NCBI GenBank assembly: GCA_964007475.1
Contig: OZ023274.1
Location: 52,223,678-52,287,677 of the forward strand
DNA: 64,000 nt
Origin: Hybos culiciformis
Taxonomy: Eukaryota; Arthropoda; Insecta; Diptera; Hybotidae
Reading direction: 5' to 3'
In this document: piece by piece, positions 1 through 11,000 of the stretch
Layout: every line of letters starts with the position of its first letter
How positions within the stretch are numbered: the first letter of the stretch is position 1
Notes under the pieces: model-generated
The model's input: the letters and a program-made list of their open reading frames with translations, nothing else
Databases searched by the model: none
What the model was told of the DNA's origin: nothing
Program-made: the position numbers and the translations under genes

Positions 1-198
1 TACGTAATATATAAATGATTTCATTATTTACGCTGATGCATCTAAATTTTTTCATTATATACGCTGATGCATCTAATTTTTTTCATTATTTACGCAGATG
101 CATCTAAATGATTAAATGTGTATTGACGCATATAATACTCCATTTAGTGATCTAAATTCTATAGCACTAAATACAACATAACGATCCCCAACGCATTA
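1..198 (-). mobile_element. Partial copy (unique end plus tandem core) of the hairpin-satellite repeat family
   Basis: This is the reverse complement of the first part of the copy at 6931-7462, matching it closely from the TAATGCG terminus (here read as CGCATTA at 192-198) through the three 31-bp tandem units (about 15-115). The copy continues leftwards out of the window, so its palindrome is not visible. Compared with the copy at 56763-57296, it lacks about 15 bases just left of the tandem units. No coding capacity is seen. Confidence 0.85.
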
Positions 199-1763
199 AA
201 AACTTTAATAGAACTGAAAATCAAACTCGTAGTGAGATCCTCGTTCAAAAAATAAAAACACGGTTACCATAAACTGCCATGTTGAACTTATGAAGTTCGG
301 CACAAAGTACGATAAAATAAAAATTAAGTTAAAATTGATTCCTACACCTGATAGCAATTAAGTTCATATAAAAACTAACCACAATCTTTTTGGCTAATAT
401 TATTACCATCAGATTCATTTTATTATCTGTTCTATATTATAAAATCCCACATTTCCACTTTAAATTCCGGGGAAAATAAATTTTTGACCATTTAAATTTT
501 TCAGCGCAGTTCAAATCATTAACACAATTTTTTTTATTTTATTACTTTTATCTCTTACCGAAAGGAATGTTTTTGAAAAAAAAAAAAAAAAACAAATATA
601 TCTAGATTAATTATCTTATTTTAGAATATTATGCCTCTTTAATTTCTGCAACAATGAAAAAAAAAAACACAAAATTATTACATTTATTTTTTTTTTAGAT
701 CACTATAATATAGCATCGTCATTTAAAAATTCTTTTATGTATATAATGTATGCAATAAATAATAAAATTTATGTCGATTATACAGAATGATTAATATGCA
801 TACATAATTATATAGTTATATATTATAAATATTTATTGTGTGGACATAGTACATTATATGAATTATATTATGTGAAGCAAATAATTGCTAATGATTAAGT
901 TTATTAACCGTTCTAAAGCTAGACGTCCGTTTTAAATTCAAGTGCTCTTTGTTACACTTTACGCTGCCAAATTTCTATATTACTGCCAACATAAACAATT
1001 AACATTATATTTGTAATAAATAACATTGCTATCAATTCAAAATTTGTTGTTCATAAGTTCATCAAAAATTGATTTAGGAATCTTTCGTTTTGCATAATTT
1101 ACAAGAGCATAATACGTTCAGCGGAATATATAACGTTCAAACTATAAACACATATAAAAAAATCAAAATCAGACATGCATAAATAAAATACAAATTATTA
1201 TTATTCTGACAAGTTAAATAGGTATACACACAATAAATAATCAAGGACAATTTAGCAGAATTGAAACAAAAAATTGTAGCTATTCAAGCTTAATTATCCG
1301 GTTAAAAGTTTCTTCCTTTATTATATATAATAATATAGTGTCCAATACGAATTTATAATTTATTTTTTCTACAGAATTTCATCATAATGCCTATAACTAT
1401 GTTATGTATATATTACAAAAAAAAAAAAAAATAGAATCATATTGCTATTAATTTATTTCCGGATGATATTAATAATAAAAAAAACGTATAAATAAAATAT
1501 TTTGTGGCTTTTTTTAACTATTATAATGTATGGGGATAAATTTCGTAGGAATTGCCCACATAAATCTCTAGGGAAATTTATAATAGTTATATACCTATAA
1601 CTAGTTTTGATCGAACATATATGATGAGAATAATGATGATGCTATCACAAAATCTTATGGTTATGACACCCTCAAATTTCTTTTAACATAATTTTACATA
1701 ATAATTATAATTAAGTTTATAATTATTGAACTTTAAAAGTCGTGGTTGCATTTTCTTCCAGTA
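199..1763. other. AT-rich non-coding block
   Basis: This block has A/T homopolymer tracts (for example 577-592 and 1419-1432) and no open frame with protein-like composition. I see no gene, RNA or recognisable repeat in it. Confidence 0.5.
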
Positions 1764-1771
1764 AATTTTTT

Positions 1772-2038
1772 GGGGGGCAGACAGTTGCCCAAATGACATT
1801 TGACAATCTGACATTTGCCCAAATGACATTTGACAATCTGACATTTGCCAATCCGATATTTGAGTCCCCCGTTCCTTTTCACACCTTTTCCAAATTGCAA
1901 CAAATTTATTTCCAACTTTGTAGGTAAATTTTATCAAAAAAGAAAAGTTTTTTTTTAGCTGAGTATAAGTTTTGTTAAATTAAAAAACTGGTCAAATGTC
2001 AGATTGGCAAATGTCATTTGGGCAACTGTCAGGGAATC
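1772..2038. mobile_element. MITE with 38-bp terminal inverted repeats merging into 30-bp tandem repeats
   Basis: The left inverted repeat 1780-1817 (starting GACAGTTGCCC) matches the reverse complement of 1994-2031 with one mismatch in 38. The element is flanked by AATTTTTT at 1764-1771 and 2039-2046, a possible 8-bp target duplication, although that string is weak evidence in T-rich DNA. Short open frames on both strands here are translations of the repeat and not genes. The superfamily is undetermined; an 8-bp duplication would fit hAT. Confidence 0.75.
1786..1860. repeat. 30-bp tandem repeat, about 2.5 copies
   Basis: Units at 1786-1815 and 1816-1845 are identical, and a degenerate half unit follows (TGCCAATCCGATATT). 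Each unit contains the near-palindrome CAAATGACATTTG. The first unit is also the inner part of the left terminal inverted repeat of the surrounding MITE. Confidence 0.85.
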
Positions 2039-2046
2039 AATTTTTT

Positions 2047-5000
2047 ATACTTATCTACGCATATAATATTGCTTGATTGACTATAATTTCTTTGAGAATA
2101 ATTTTTTTTTTTTTATTTATTTAAAAAAAGAACGTACGGCAACAAACCAGTTGTTTGAAAATGAACTTTAAAATCATAAAACTTATCTAAAAGTAAATAT
2201 AAGTCAATGAGAAAGTAAATAAATCAAAAAAGACTGAGAAATGATTATGAAATGTAATTTTGGAAACGATTTAAATATACCTACGTATTATAATTTGTTA
2301 ATTTTAAAAATAAACAAAATAACACCATATAATAAATTTATGCTTATACAGTTTTTTTTTTTTTTCAACTTAAAAGTATGTATGAACATAATTTTTCTTA
2401 AGAACACGATAATATTTCGTTATTTTATTTTTCACAAATTTTATTATCGTTTATTTTTTCAAAATCTTTACGTCGAATAAGTAAACAAATTATTGCTTTC
2501 AGAATATTTAGGTTCAATAATAAAGTCACCAAGATTTAATGTATATATATATATAAATTATTATATGTATGTATTTATTATCTTTATCAATAATCTGTAG
2601 TATGATTGTTTGTTGCTAAATATGCAAATGGATAAATTTAAATTTACAAATGATATGAGAAATCTGAAGTCGAGTTACATATAAAATTAGCCATCTATTT
2701 TGGCCCCTTATCCGCCCACATAATTTTAATCGCAACAAATTTTATTATTTTTCGTAACTCGATAACCATTAAATTAATACAATAATTATTTTCCAATTGC
2801 AACATTAATTTGCAAAAAAAAATAATTAACAAACATTTTTTTTCCAAAAAAAAACCCATAAATTTTGGAATATATTTTTGCGTTGAAAATTTTAGCTTCT
2901 GCTAAATTCATAAAATTCATGAAATGGTTATAAAAAAGGAAAAAAAAATCATCGGGGTTTTAAATTTTGTGTACAAAAAAAAAAAAAAAATATTGGCATC
3001 AAAAACAAAACATTGTCGCGAAAAATAAAAAAAAATAAAAACTCTTAATATCGTGACTTTATTACAAAAGAAATTTTTAATGTTTTACTTCAGTGAAATA
3101 ATGTGCCCTCATTGAGATCAAATTGAACGTATGAAAACAAATTTTTTATTGGAAATAACTTTGTAAGCGGAACTAACTTAAATTATATTCAATAATCAAA
3201 AAATTTAACTTCGGTTAAACTATGAAACAATTTACTTATATTAATGTCCTACTGAGAAAACAAAAACAATATCTTAAAATTTCGATTTATTCTTCTTAAT
3301 GTTATTTTATCTTTAGTTTACAAATTTCAGTGTGACAAATTTTTATATAACGATTGTCTGTATTCGATGTAAGCTTTTCGAAAAAAAAAAGTTTCTTAAC
3401 TGCGAAGGTGATCCAAGGCAAATGAGTGTCCACAAAAAAAAAACAAAATATAAAAATAACTATTTTACATTATAAAATCAAAAAAAAAGATCAATTAAAA
3501 TAATATTTAATAGAATTATAATTTAAGTATATGCATATGCATAATGTATTATGTAACAGTGGTTTTCAGTACAATGTTGTATTATTTTATGAAATAACTA
3601 TTAAGCACAAAATATGAAAATTTTTTATTTAATTCAATAAATAATGCTCTAAGAAACTATTAGTACTTAGTATCTTCCGAAATGTATATTAAAACATGTT
3701 CAAGAGGAAATCAATAGAAGGCCTATACTGTTAGTTCGTTCCGTTCGGTAAGAAATTAAATGAAATGTTCTTCTCTATATTTTTTTTTTTAGAAAATAAT
3801 TCATTTAACCTCCTACACAGGTTTTCTTTAAAATTATTACAATTTCAATTATTACAATTTTATTTTGGTTATAATTAAATTTTAATCTATTTTAATTTTT
3901 ATTTCAATTTTATTTGCAATTTTAATATTTTCTTTTTTTACTTTTACAGAAATTTATCGATATTTGTTTTTTTTTTTTTATTTTAATTTTTTACAGTTTT
4001 GGAATTTGAATCGGATGTTAGATGCCGGAAAATCTATGTAGAAATAAATTTTTATTTTCCTTCAAAACAAATACAGTTTGAAAAACAAATCCTATTTTTG
4101 TTTTAATTTTATTTTGCAAATATATTTATTTAATTTTTAATATTTAAGAAATCAGAAGATTTAAAAAGTCAAATTTTAATATTTTCTGTTTATTTTGAAA
4201 TTGAAAGACATAGCTTTCATCCAAGTTCCGGAATACGGAAACAATTGCTTATACAATTCTGTTGAAAAATCGGTGATTTAAATTTTCCAAACTATGAAGA
4301 GCCCTTTATCAGAACATTTTAAATACGTCTGTAATAACATAATATTGTATGCAAATATATGAAAAAAAAACTAGACCCTGACCTAGTATGATTGTATGAA
4401 CTTTATCGTTTTGGCGATATTTATATTTTATGAAATATTTTTTATTACAAACAACAATAAATTTCATGTTGTACTATATGAGTAATTTCTTATATGCAAT
4501 TGAACTGAACACCGCTATTAAATAATAAATAGTTATAAATGAAATTGTACAGAAGTAAAATACATATAATAAATTTTTAAATGAAATTCCATAGAAAGCA
4601 AAAAAAAAAAAAAATACATAAAATCTGAGATAATTGGGATATCCAACATATACACAGGTCAATAAGTCAACATTTTCTTAAAATTTCCAATAAGCGTACA
4701 TGCCAGATTTTAATGTTAAAAACATGAATTTCGCAAAGAAATTCGTGACTTGAAATCTTTATTTATATATATATATTATTTTTTATTACTTATATGTGAA
4801 ATTATTATACTTTTTAGTCTCCTAAATTAAGAAAAAAAAAATTGAAAATAAAAAAAAAAAGCTGTTAAAAAATCTACACGGTAATATTTCTTTCACAAAA
4901 CAACTGTAAAATAATGAAAAATAATAATAATAATAAAAAAAATAAATAAAAAAATAAATTAAAATTTAAGAAACGTATAAAAATTATTATTTTTAAGTTT

Positions 5001-5600
5001 TCGTTATAAAATAAAATTAAAGAAAAAAACACTGTTGTTGAACGTCTATTGTGTGTAGAGCGCATTGGAAGCAGAGAAAATTTATTAATGAAGTGTGGTA
5101 CTAAAAGTGCGGAAAAGAGGGCACAGAAACAATTCTTTTTATTATTTATTTTTCTCTGTGTGAAATAAGAAAATTAAGTTAAAATTCGAGGTTTTTTTTT
5201 ATTTAATAAAATTAAAAATTAAAATTAAAATATTGTTTTTTTTTTTCAACAAATTATGAGAAAAACTGTATAGAAGTGCGTAGGTATAAAATTCATTAAA
5301 TACACGTATTTTTTTTTTCTTCAAAATGTTATTGCACTGAAAATTTTAAATAGATTTGTTATTTTATATTTAGTATAGGTATGTATTATTAATTTTATTC
5401 TTAGCCCATTTTCCATCAAGAACAAAAAAAAATGAACTATTAAATTAAGTTTTCGGTCTGACTATTGATTTTGTATTAAAAATTTGCATTAAACTGGTGA
5501 GCGGGAATGGGATATGCTGATTAATAGTATACTATAACTAATAAGTCTTTTGATGTAGAAGCGAGAGTCAAATAAAATAAAATGTATAATACAAAGTAGG
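2047..5600. other. AT-rich non-coding block
   Basis: Long poly-A and poly-T runs alternate with low-complexity ATTTTAAT-type sequence, especially 3780-4190. Short open frames at 2241-2480, 4474-4662 and 4874-5065 encode only F/Y/I/N/K-rich peptides expected from AT-rich DNA. No gene is supported. Confidence 0.5.
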
Positions 5601-6059
5601 GTGTAGTCCAGTCATTGATTTACAAATAGGAAAAGCCTACATATAGGCACATTAGGCTCGAGCGTAGGGCGGCAAAATTTTATAAAAATTTTTTTCGGCA
5701 ATTGTATAAAAATATAAAACATTAAAAACCAAAATAAAATCATGAAGATTTTACTTAAGAGGACTTGCTCTTGTTCCGTCCCAAACATTTTTGTCCCAAA
5801 ATTTGATTGAAAAGCCATTTTAGATTATTTTAAAGTTTAATTTAGAAAAAAAATTCATTCATTAACTGCTGACGGTTTCATACTTTAAAATAGTATAAAA
5901 CTTTTTAGAAACGGTTAAGACTGGGAGCTGAAAATTTCCACAGAACTATTTTTTTATTTCATGTTGAAGTTAAAAATCTTTTTTTAAATGTGTTTTTTCC
6001 GAATTTTTTTTAATAGTGCCTAAAGGCGGCATATGTATAAATCAGCCCCTGGTGTAGTC
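5601..6059. mobile_element. Non-autonomous hAT-type element (MITE) with perfect 8-bp target duplication
   Basis: The element (5609-6051, 443 bp) is bounded by exact direct repeats GTGTAGTC at 5601-5608 and 6052-6059. Its ends are short imperfect inverted repeats: CAGTCATTGATTTA on the left, and CAGGGGCTGATTTA read from the right on the opposite strand. An 8-bp duplication and CAG-starting termini are typical of hAT transposons. GC-richer subterminal segments (TAGGCAC, AGGGCGGC, CCTAAAGGCGGC) recur near both ends. There is no transposase frame, so it would depend on a transposase encoded elsewhere. Confidence 0.85.
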
Positions 6060-6930
6060 AAAGTATTCATAACAAGAAGAAAGGTTGGTTCAGTCAGGCG
6101 TTTGCGACAAATAAAATAAATATAAAGATCTAGATTTTATATTTTTAGTACCTAATTGAAAATTATAGAATAAAATTAAAAAAAAAAAATTATGAAAAAA
6201 AAATCATTAAACAATAATCCATAAATATTTTCATCTAATCAATCTAACAAAATTATTTTTAAGTATGTCTACATGCTTGGAGGGAACACTCTACTTACAG
6301 GATTAAACGATTATCAAAACTGTTAAAATCTCAACGTAAAATAAGTGAATTTGTTCAGTTTTAAGTTGTAGTATGTAAAATAAATGTATGTATATGAATG
6401 TAGAACCAGAATAAAATTTCTTAAATTATAATAATTCTAAACTTTTCAGATTATTATATTTTCAGTTTTTCAACAATCTTATAAAAAAATACTATTTAAA
6501 TATTTGTATTAAAAATTTTTGCTTCAAAGTTTTTTATTTGTTATTCATTCTTCTTTCCATTTGTGTAAATATGTTTTTTTATTTTTTTTATTTTTATTCT
6601 TTTTAATTTTAACAATAACTTATGCTAAAAATTAGCTTTCGTCAAAATAAAGTTATTAGGAAATAAAAATAATTTTCATCATGACAATTATTATTATTAT
6701 TATAAAGTGAACTTGAAGATCGTATAATTTTTTTTTTTTAGTTTCCAAGCATGTTTTTTTTTTTTCTGAAAGAAACTTAATTAATTGTGGCGTTTACCCA
6801 GTGAGTAATCATATGAATATTTGAACTAATAATAGTGTGTACATTATTAGAATGCTTTTTATTGAATTGTTTTTTTTTAAGTTCATCAGAGTTATGCGTA
6901 GATTGTACACTTTAATTTGGTTAAAATTTT
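6060..6930. other. AT-rich non-coding block between two transposons
   Basis: Homopolymer tracts (for example 6181-6189, 6758-6766) and short ATT runs (about 6690-6702). No gene or structured repeat is seen. Confidence 0.5.
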
Positions 6931-7020
6931 TAATGCGTTGGGGATCGTTATGTTGTATTTAGTGCTATAGAATTTAGATCACTAAATGGAGTATTATATG
7001 CGTCAATACACATGCAATCA

Positions 7021-7121
7021 TTTAGATGCATCTGCGTAAATAATGAAAAAATTTAGATGCATCAGCGTATATAATGAAAAAATTTAGATGCGTCAGCGTA
7101 AATAATGAAATCATTTAGATG
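7021..7121 (+). repeat. 31-bp tandem repeat core of the hairpin-satellite element
   Basis: TTTAGATG recurs at 7021, 7052, 7083 and 7114, an exact 31-bp period giving three full units and a stub. Each unit holds the palindrome GATGCATC or a variant of it, followed by a TGCGTAAATAATGAAA-like stretch. The copies at 1-198 and 56763-57296 carry the same number of units. Confidence 0.9.
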
Positions 7122-7270
7122 TTTCGTATTGAATATTACGTAATACCTAAACAAACATAATATCTCTCACAATATTTCAATACAGCCAAATACAAAAAAA
7201 AAATGAGAAAAAATGAGAAGAAAAAATATTCTCTCTTTGCAACTACCACTCCCCTACGCATTAAAACAGT

Positions 7271-7455
7271 ATATTGGATATGTAAACAAAATTTATTATA
7301 CAACTCGTTCTGTATTTACACAAAAATACACTGACACTTGTCAATTTATATCACTCGACCTTCGGTCTCGTGATATAAGTATTGACTCGTGTCAATGTAT
7401 TTTTGTGTATACAGAACTCTTAATTAATAACAAATTTAGTTTACATATACAATAA
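7271..7455 (+). repeat. Long near-palindrome (potential hairpin)
   Basis: Two arms of about 90 bp pair around the loop TTC at 7361-7363. The inner stem reads CGACC-TTC-GGTCTCG. The longest uninterrupted pairing covers the ACACAAAAATACA segment at about 7319-7331. Mismatched patches such as ACTTGTC against ACGAGTC break the stem, and the same patches occur in the divergent copy at 31440-31857. Confidence 0.85.
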
Positions 7456-7736
7456 TCTACTATTATTTGTAATGCAGGAATAAAATTTGATTTTAAAATA
7501 CACATCGGTTTGAAATTATATTATTCCGGATCTGTGGAAAAATTTAATATAACGTACGTTTATTGTATAATACGTATAATTTTGAACTACAGTTCCAGGT
7601 ATGGAATTCTAAAAGCTAAGGAATTTTAAGTTTTTAATCTAACCCACTCTAGATATTTTATTTGAAAATTATAATAGTCGGATTATATTAATATTATATG
7701 AAATCATAAAAACATTATTATTTTTTATATGTATTA

Positions 7737-8095
7737 GTCAAACAAATTACTTAATTTTTGCGTGAATTCTTATCATTAAATGTTGTAAAATTTATTTATT
7801 TTTTCTTATCAGCAGTGTTGAGTTATTTTTACATAAAATTTTGGTTATAATATTTTATTTCTAGTTCGTTTGGTTTTTCTTTGATATTTTATATTTAAAA
7901 TAAATTATAATAGTTTCATTATTAATCAATCAAAATGATAAAAAGATTACTTGTGTTATAATAAAAATTATTAATTAATACTGAAAGTCTTTTATTGCCA
8001 GTCAAACAAATAACAATTAATTTTTGCGTGAAATCTTATCATTAAATAAAAATTTTTTTTTTTTTTTTCTTATCATGTTATTTTAGTGTTGACAT
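7737..8095. repeat. Old diverged direct duplication, period about 264 bp
   Basis: About 45 bp from 7739 (GTCAAACAAATTACTTAATT, then TTTTGCGTGAATTCTTATCA) recurs from 8002 with small indels. Matching fragments continue further along (CTTATCA, AGTGTTGA). A poly-T expansion separates the parts of the second copy. Decay elsewhere hides the true ends. Confidence 0.6.
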
Positions 8096-11000
8096 TTAAA
8101 ATTAATTTTTTCCTTGCATATAATATGTATGTATTTTTATTAAAAAAATTTAATTTAAAATCATAATAGTTTATCAGAATATAGTTTAATACTATATTTA
8201 ATTTTCTTATCTTTTGTTTGCGGTTCTTTAGAAGATATTGCGACATTGTATTTGAGGGACATATATTTTTTTTTAATTTTTTAAATAATTTTGTATAGTA
8301 TGTATAATATGTTTTTTATGTATTACAGATTATTATATACTTATATAGTTGGTTTTATTTATAAAAATTTTAATATGAAAATAGAAGTAATGAAAAAATT
8401 AATTTAATTCTTAGTATTAGCGTAGAAGATAGAAACGTTAGAAGATAACAGAAGAGTTATTATTATATGTACATCTAATAAAAATTTAGATAATTAAAAT
8501 ACCATATTTATTAGTCTTTTTATATCATGTACAATTATTTACGCAAAGTATTGTTGGAAGTTGTGTAATTATTAAATAAGAAAATAAATTCAAATTCTTT
8601 TTATTTCGCAATATTATACAATTACAATTGTACTATATTACTTATATAATAATTTTCCTAAAATTATCCACAGTATTTGAACATAATGTATTCAACAAAC
8701 TTGATGTTGGGCATTTGGTGAACTTTTATAATAGAATAATTTTCAGAAAATTTGTACATATATAATTTATAAAAGCTTATTGTGGACTATTTGTATTTTC
8801 CTTTTTTTTTAAGTGACTTTGACCACCATATAACCAAACTAGGGAAAATATTTTTATTTTATTAAAAAGTAGTTTAAAAAATAATATGAAATTGAAGATT
8901 TTATTAACAATATTTTAAAAGCTTATCTTATTCTTTTTGTCCATAAAATGAAATTATCTACGACAATCTAAACTATGCATAAGTTAAAAGAAATTAAAAT
9001 TTATTATGTCAATTTAGTAATAAAACTAATAAATAATGCGTTAAGAGTTATAATTGCACTAATCAGACAACAATCCAATGCTTCATGGGCTGAACACAAG
9101 TAATAGAGCAGCAATTTAGCTTCAAGTGAAAATAATATTAATAATAGAAATTGGAATCTAGAAAATCTAAAACTTAAAATTTTCATTATTATACTAGGCA
9201 TATTATAGAGAGCATTTATTTTTCTAATTTTCATTTTCATTTTCTACTGAAATCATTTCAAATAAATCAATAATTTAATTTAAAAAAAAATATATATATA
9301 TAAGTAGTAATCAATTTATTCTGTTTTTTATTAAATAAAATTAGATTGATTAATTTTTTATTTGAATCAATTCTTATTTATTTATTTTTTTTTTTCAAAA
9401 ACATTGTTACTTTCTATATAATGGAATATCAATTTTCGAAATAAAGAATACTATTTAACCGAAAATTTATTCATCGTTCGTAAAAAGAAAGAAAAAGTGA
9501 AAATGTTAAAAAATTTCATCTTTTTTTTTTTGTTAAATAAACGGAAGGTTAAAATGAATTTCGTTGATTTTTATATCCGAAAAATATAGGGTAAATAAAA
9601 TGACATAAGTTCAATGGAAGAAAAATAAATGATGCCGTGTTAAAAAAAAATGTGTAAAAAATAGAAATTATTCCAAGAGAACCTCACAATTTTATACTTA
9701 TGTCATTTTGCGGAAGAAGAAAGCAAATCGTGATGAACTATTCTCATAAAGAATAGACCTAGTGTGAAAAATGGTTGAAAATTTTTGAAAAATATATATT
9801 ATACGGCACAACCCGAAAATCTATTATATCTTCAATAAATTTTTATTCATTATTTGATATAATCAAAATTCTGTAACTACTTAACTAACTTCTAACTTAT
9901 TATGCATAAAAATTCAGCTAATTCAATTAGAAATCAATAACACTTACTTTTAGAATGTATGTACATAATGTAAATACGTCAGATATTTATAAAGTTTTAT
10001 TCGAACTTTTTCCATTCTTTTTTTTGTTTTTGTAGCCAATTCACTTTAACAATCAAAAATTTAAAATCTATGCAAACTATAAAAAAAAAAACAAATTTCA
10101 ACAAAAATTTTAAAATATCAATTGAAATCATTTATTTTTTTTTTTTTTATATTTAAAAAAATTCCATCCAATAATTAAAGAATTTTTATTTGGTATAAAA
10201 ATAAATAAAAATTTTCCGTTTCTAAGCGAGAAATCAAAGTTTATTAGTATGTCTACATTAAAATAAAGTGACAGTTAGAAATTTACTCATTTTAATGATC
10301 TAGAATCAACATACAAATTAAAAAAATTATTGCAGTACAAGAGTTTAAAGTTCAAACATCGGATATTGTTAAAAAAATAAAATTATGTTGAATTTTGATT
10401 GTATATCAATTAAGTTTTATTAACCCTGCGATAATTTCAATAGAAAATAATAATGATAAAATATCTTGGTTTGCACATTATTATTAAAATTGACAAAGAC
10501 TATTAAAGCAGTAGAGCTTAATTTCATATGAATCCTGAATATGGAACAGGATATATGTATTCTAGCTTTTCTCATATTATTATTATTATTATAAGTTAGT
10601 TATATCTATTTTATTATTATCATTATTAATTAGTTATTTGTAAAATACAATGCTCTTAATATTGAATTTGACTGGGTTACTTAGTCACAATTATTTTTTA
10701 TATAATTCTCTTTCAAAGTCAAGAAGAAAGACGGCCGAAAACCAAAATTTTGTGAAAAAAAAAAACAAATATATGTAAAAATGAAAAAAAAGTGTATTAA
10801 GTGATGTTACAGAGGTGCCTCAAAGTACAAAAAAATTTGAAAAATCGGGAAGTAGGCATTACTTTATTGGGACTCATTTAACACAATCCTGTAGCGCGAC
10901 TATAAAAACAAATTTTGTATGTAAATCAGTCAGTCATATATGACCAACAAATATTATAAATTTAAACAATTTAAATTTTATCAGTATAAATTGTTAAAAA

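Larger units (their letters stand above)
6931..7462 (+). mobile_element. Full copy of a dispersed hairpin-satellite repeat (no transposase)
   Basis: The 532-bp unit starts TAATGCGTTGGGG and ends AATCTACTA. Homology to the copies at 1-198, 56763-57296 and 31440-31857 stops at the same two points, which defines the ends. Order of parts: unique end (6931-7018), three 31-bp tandem units plus a stub (7021-7121), a spacer, then a long near-palindrome (7271-7455). The ends do not form inverted repeats with each other. Flanks are compatible with insertion at TA, but this is not proven. The 80-codon open frame at 7213-7455 looks non-coding, because 8 of 9 substitutions against the other full copy change the amino acid. 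Confidence 0.85.

Noticed and set aside
1683..1937. Repetitive 84-codon frame (and overlapping frames on both strands)
   Set aside because: It is a translation of the 30-bp tandem repeat of the MITE. Open frames on both strands at once indicate repeat structure, not coding.
5612..5818. 68-codon frame on the - strand
   Set aside because: It lies wholly inside the hAT-type MITE and reads through its subterminal repeats.
7213..7455. 80-codon open frame conserved in two transposon copies (also 56770-57012)
   Set aside because: Of nine nucleotide differences between the copies, eight change the amino acid, and the frame simply runs through the palindrome. That is neutral drift, so no protein is claimed.
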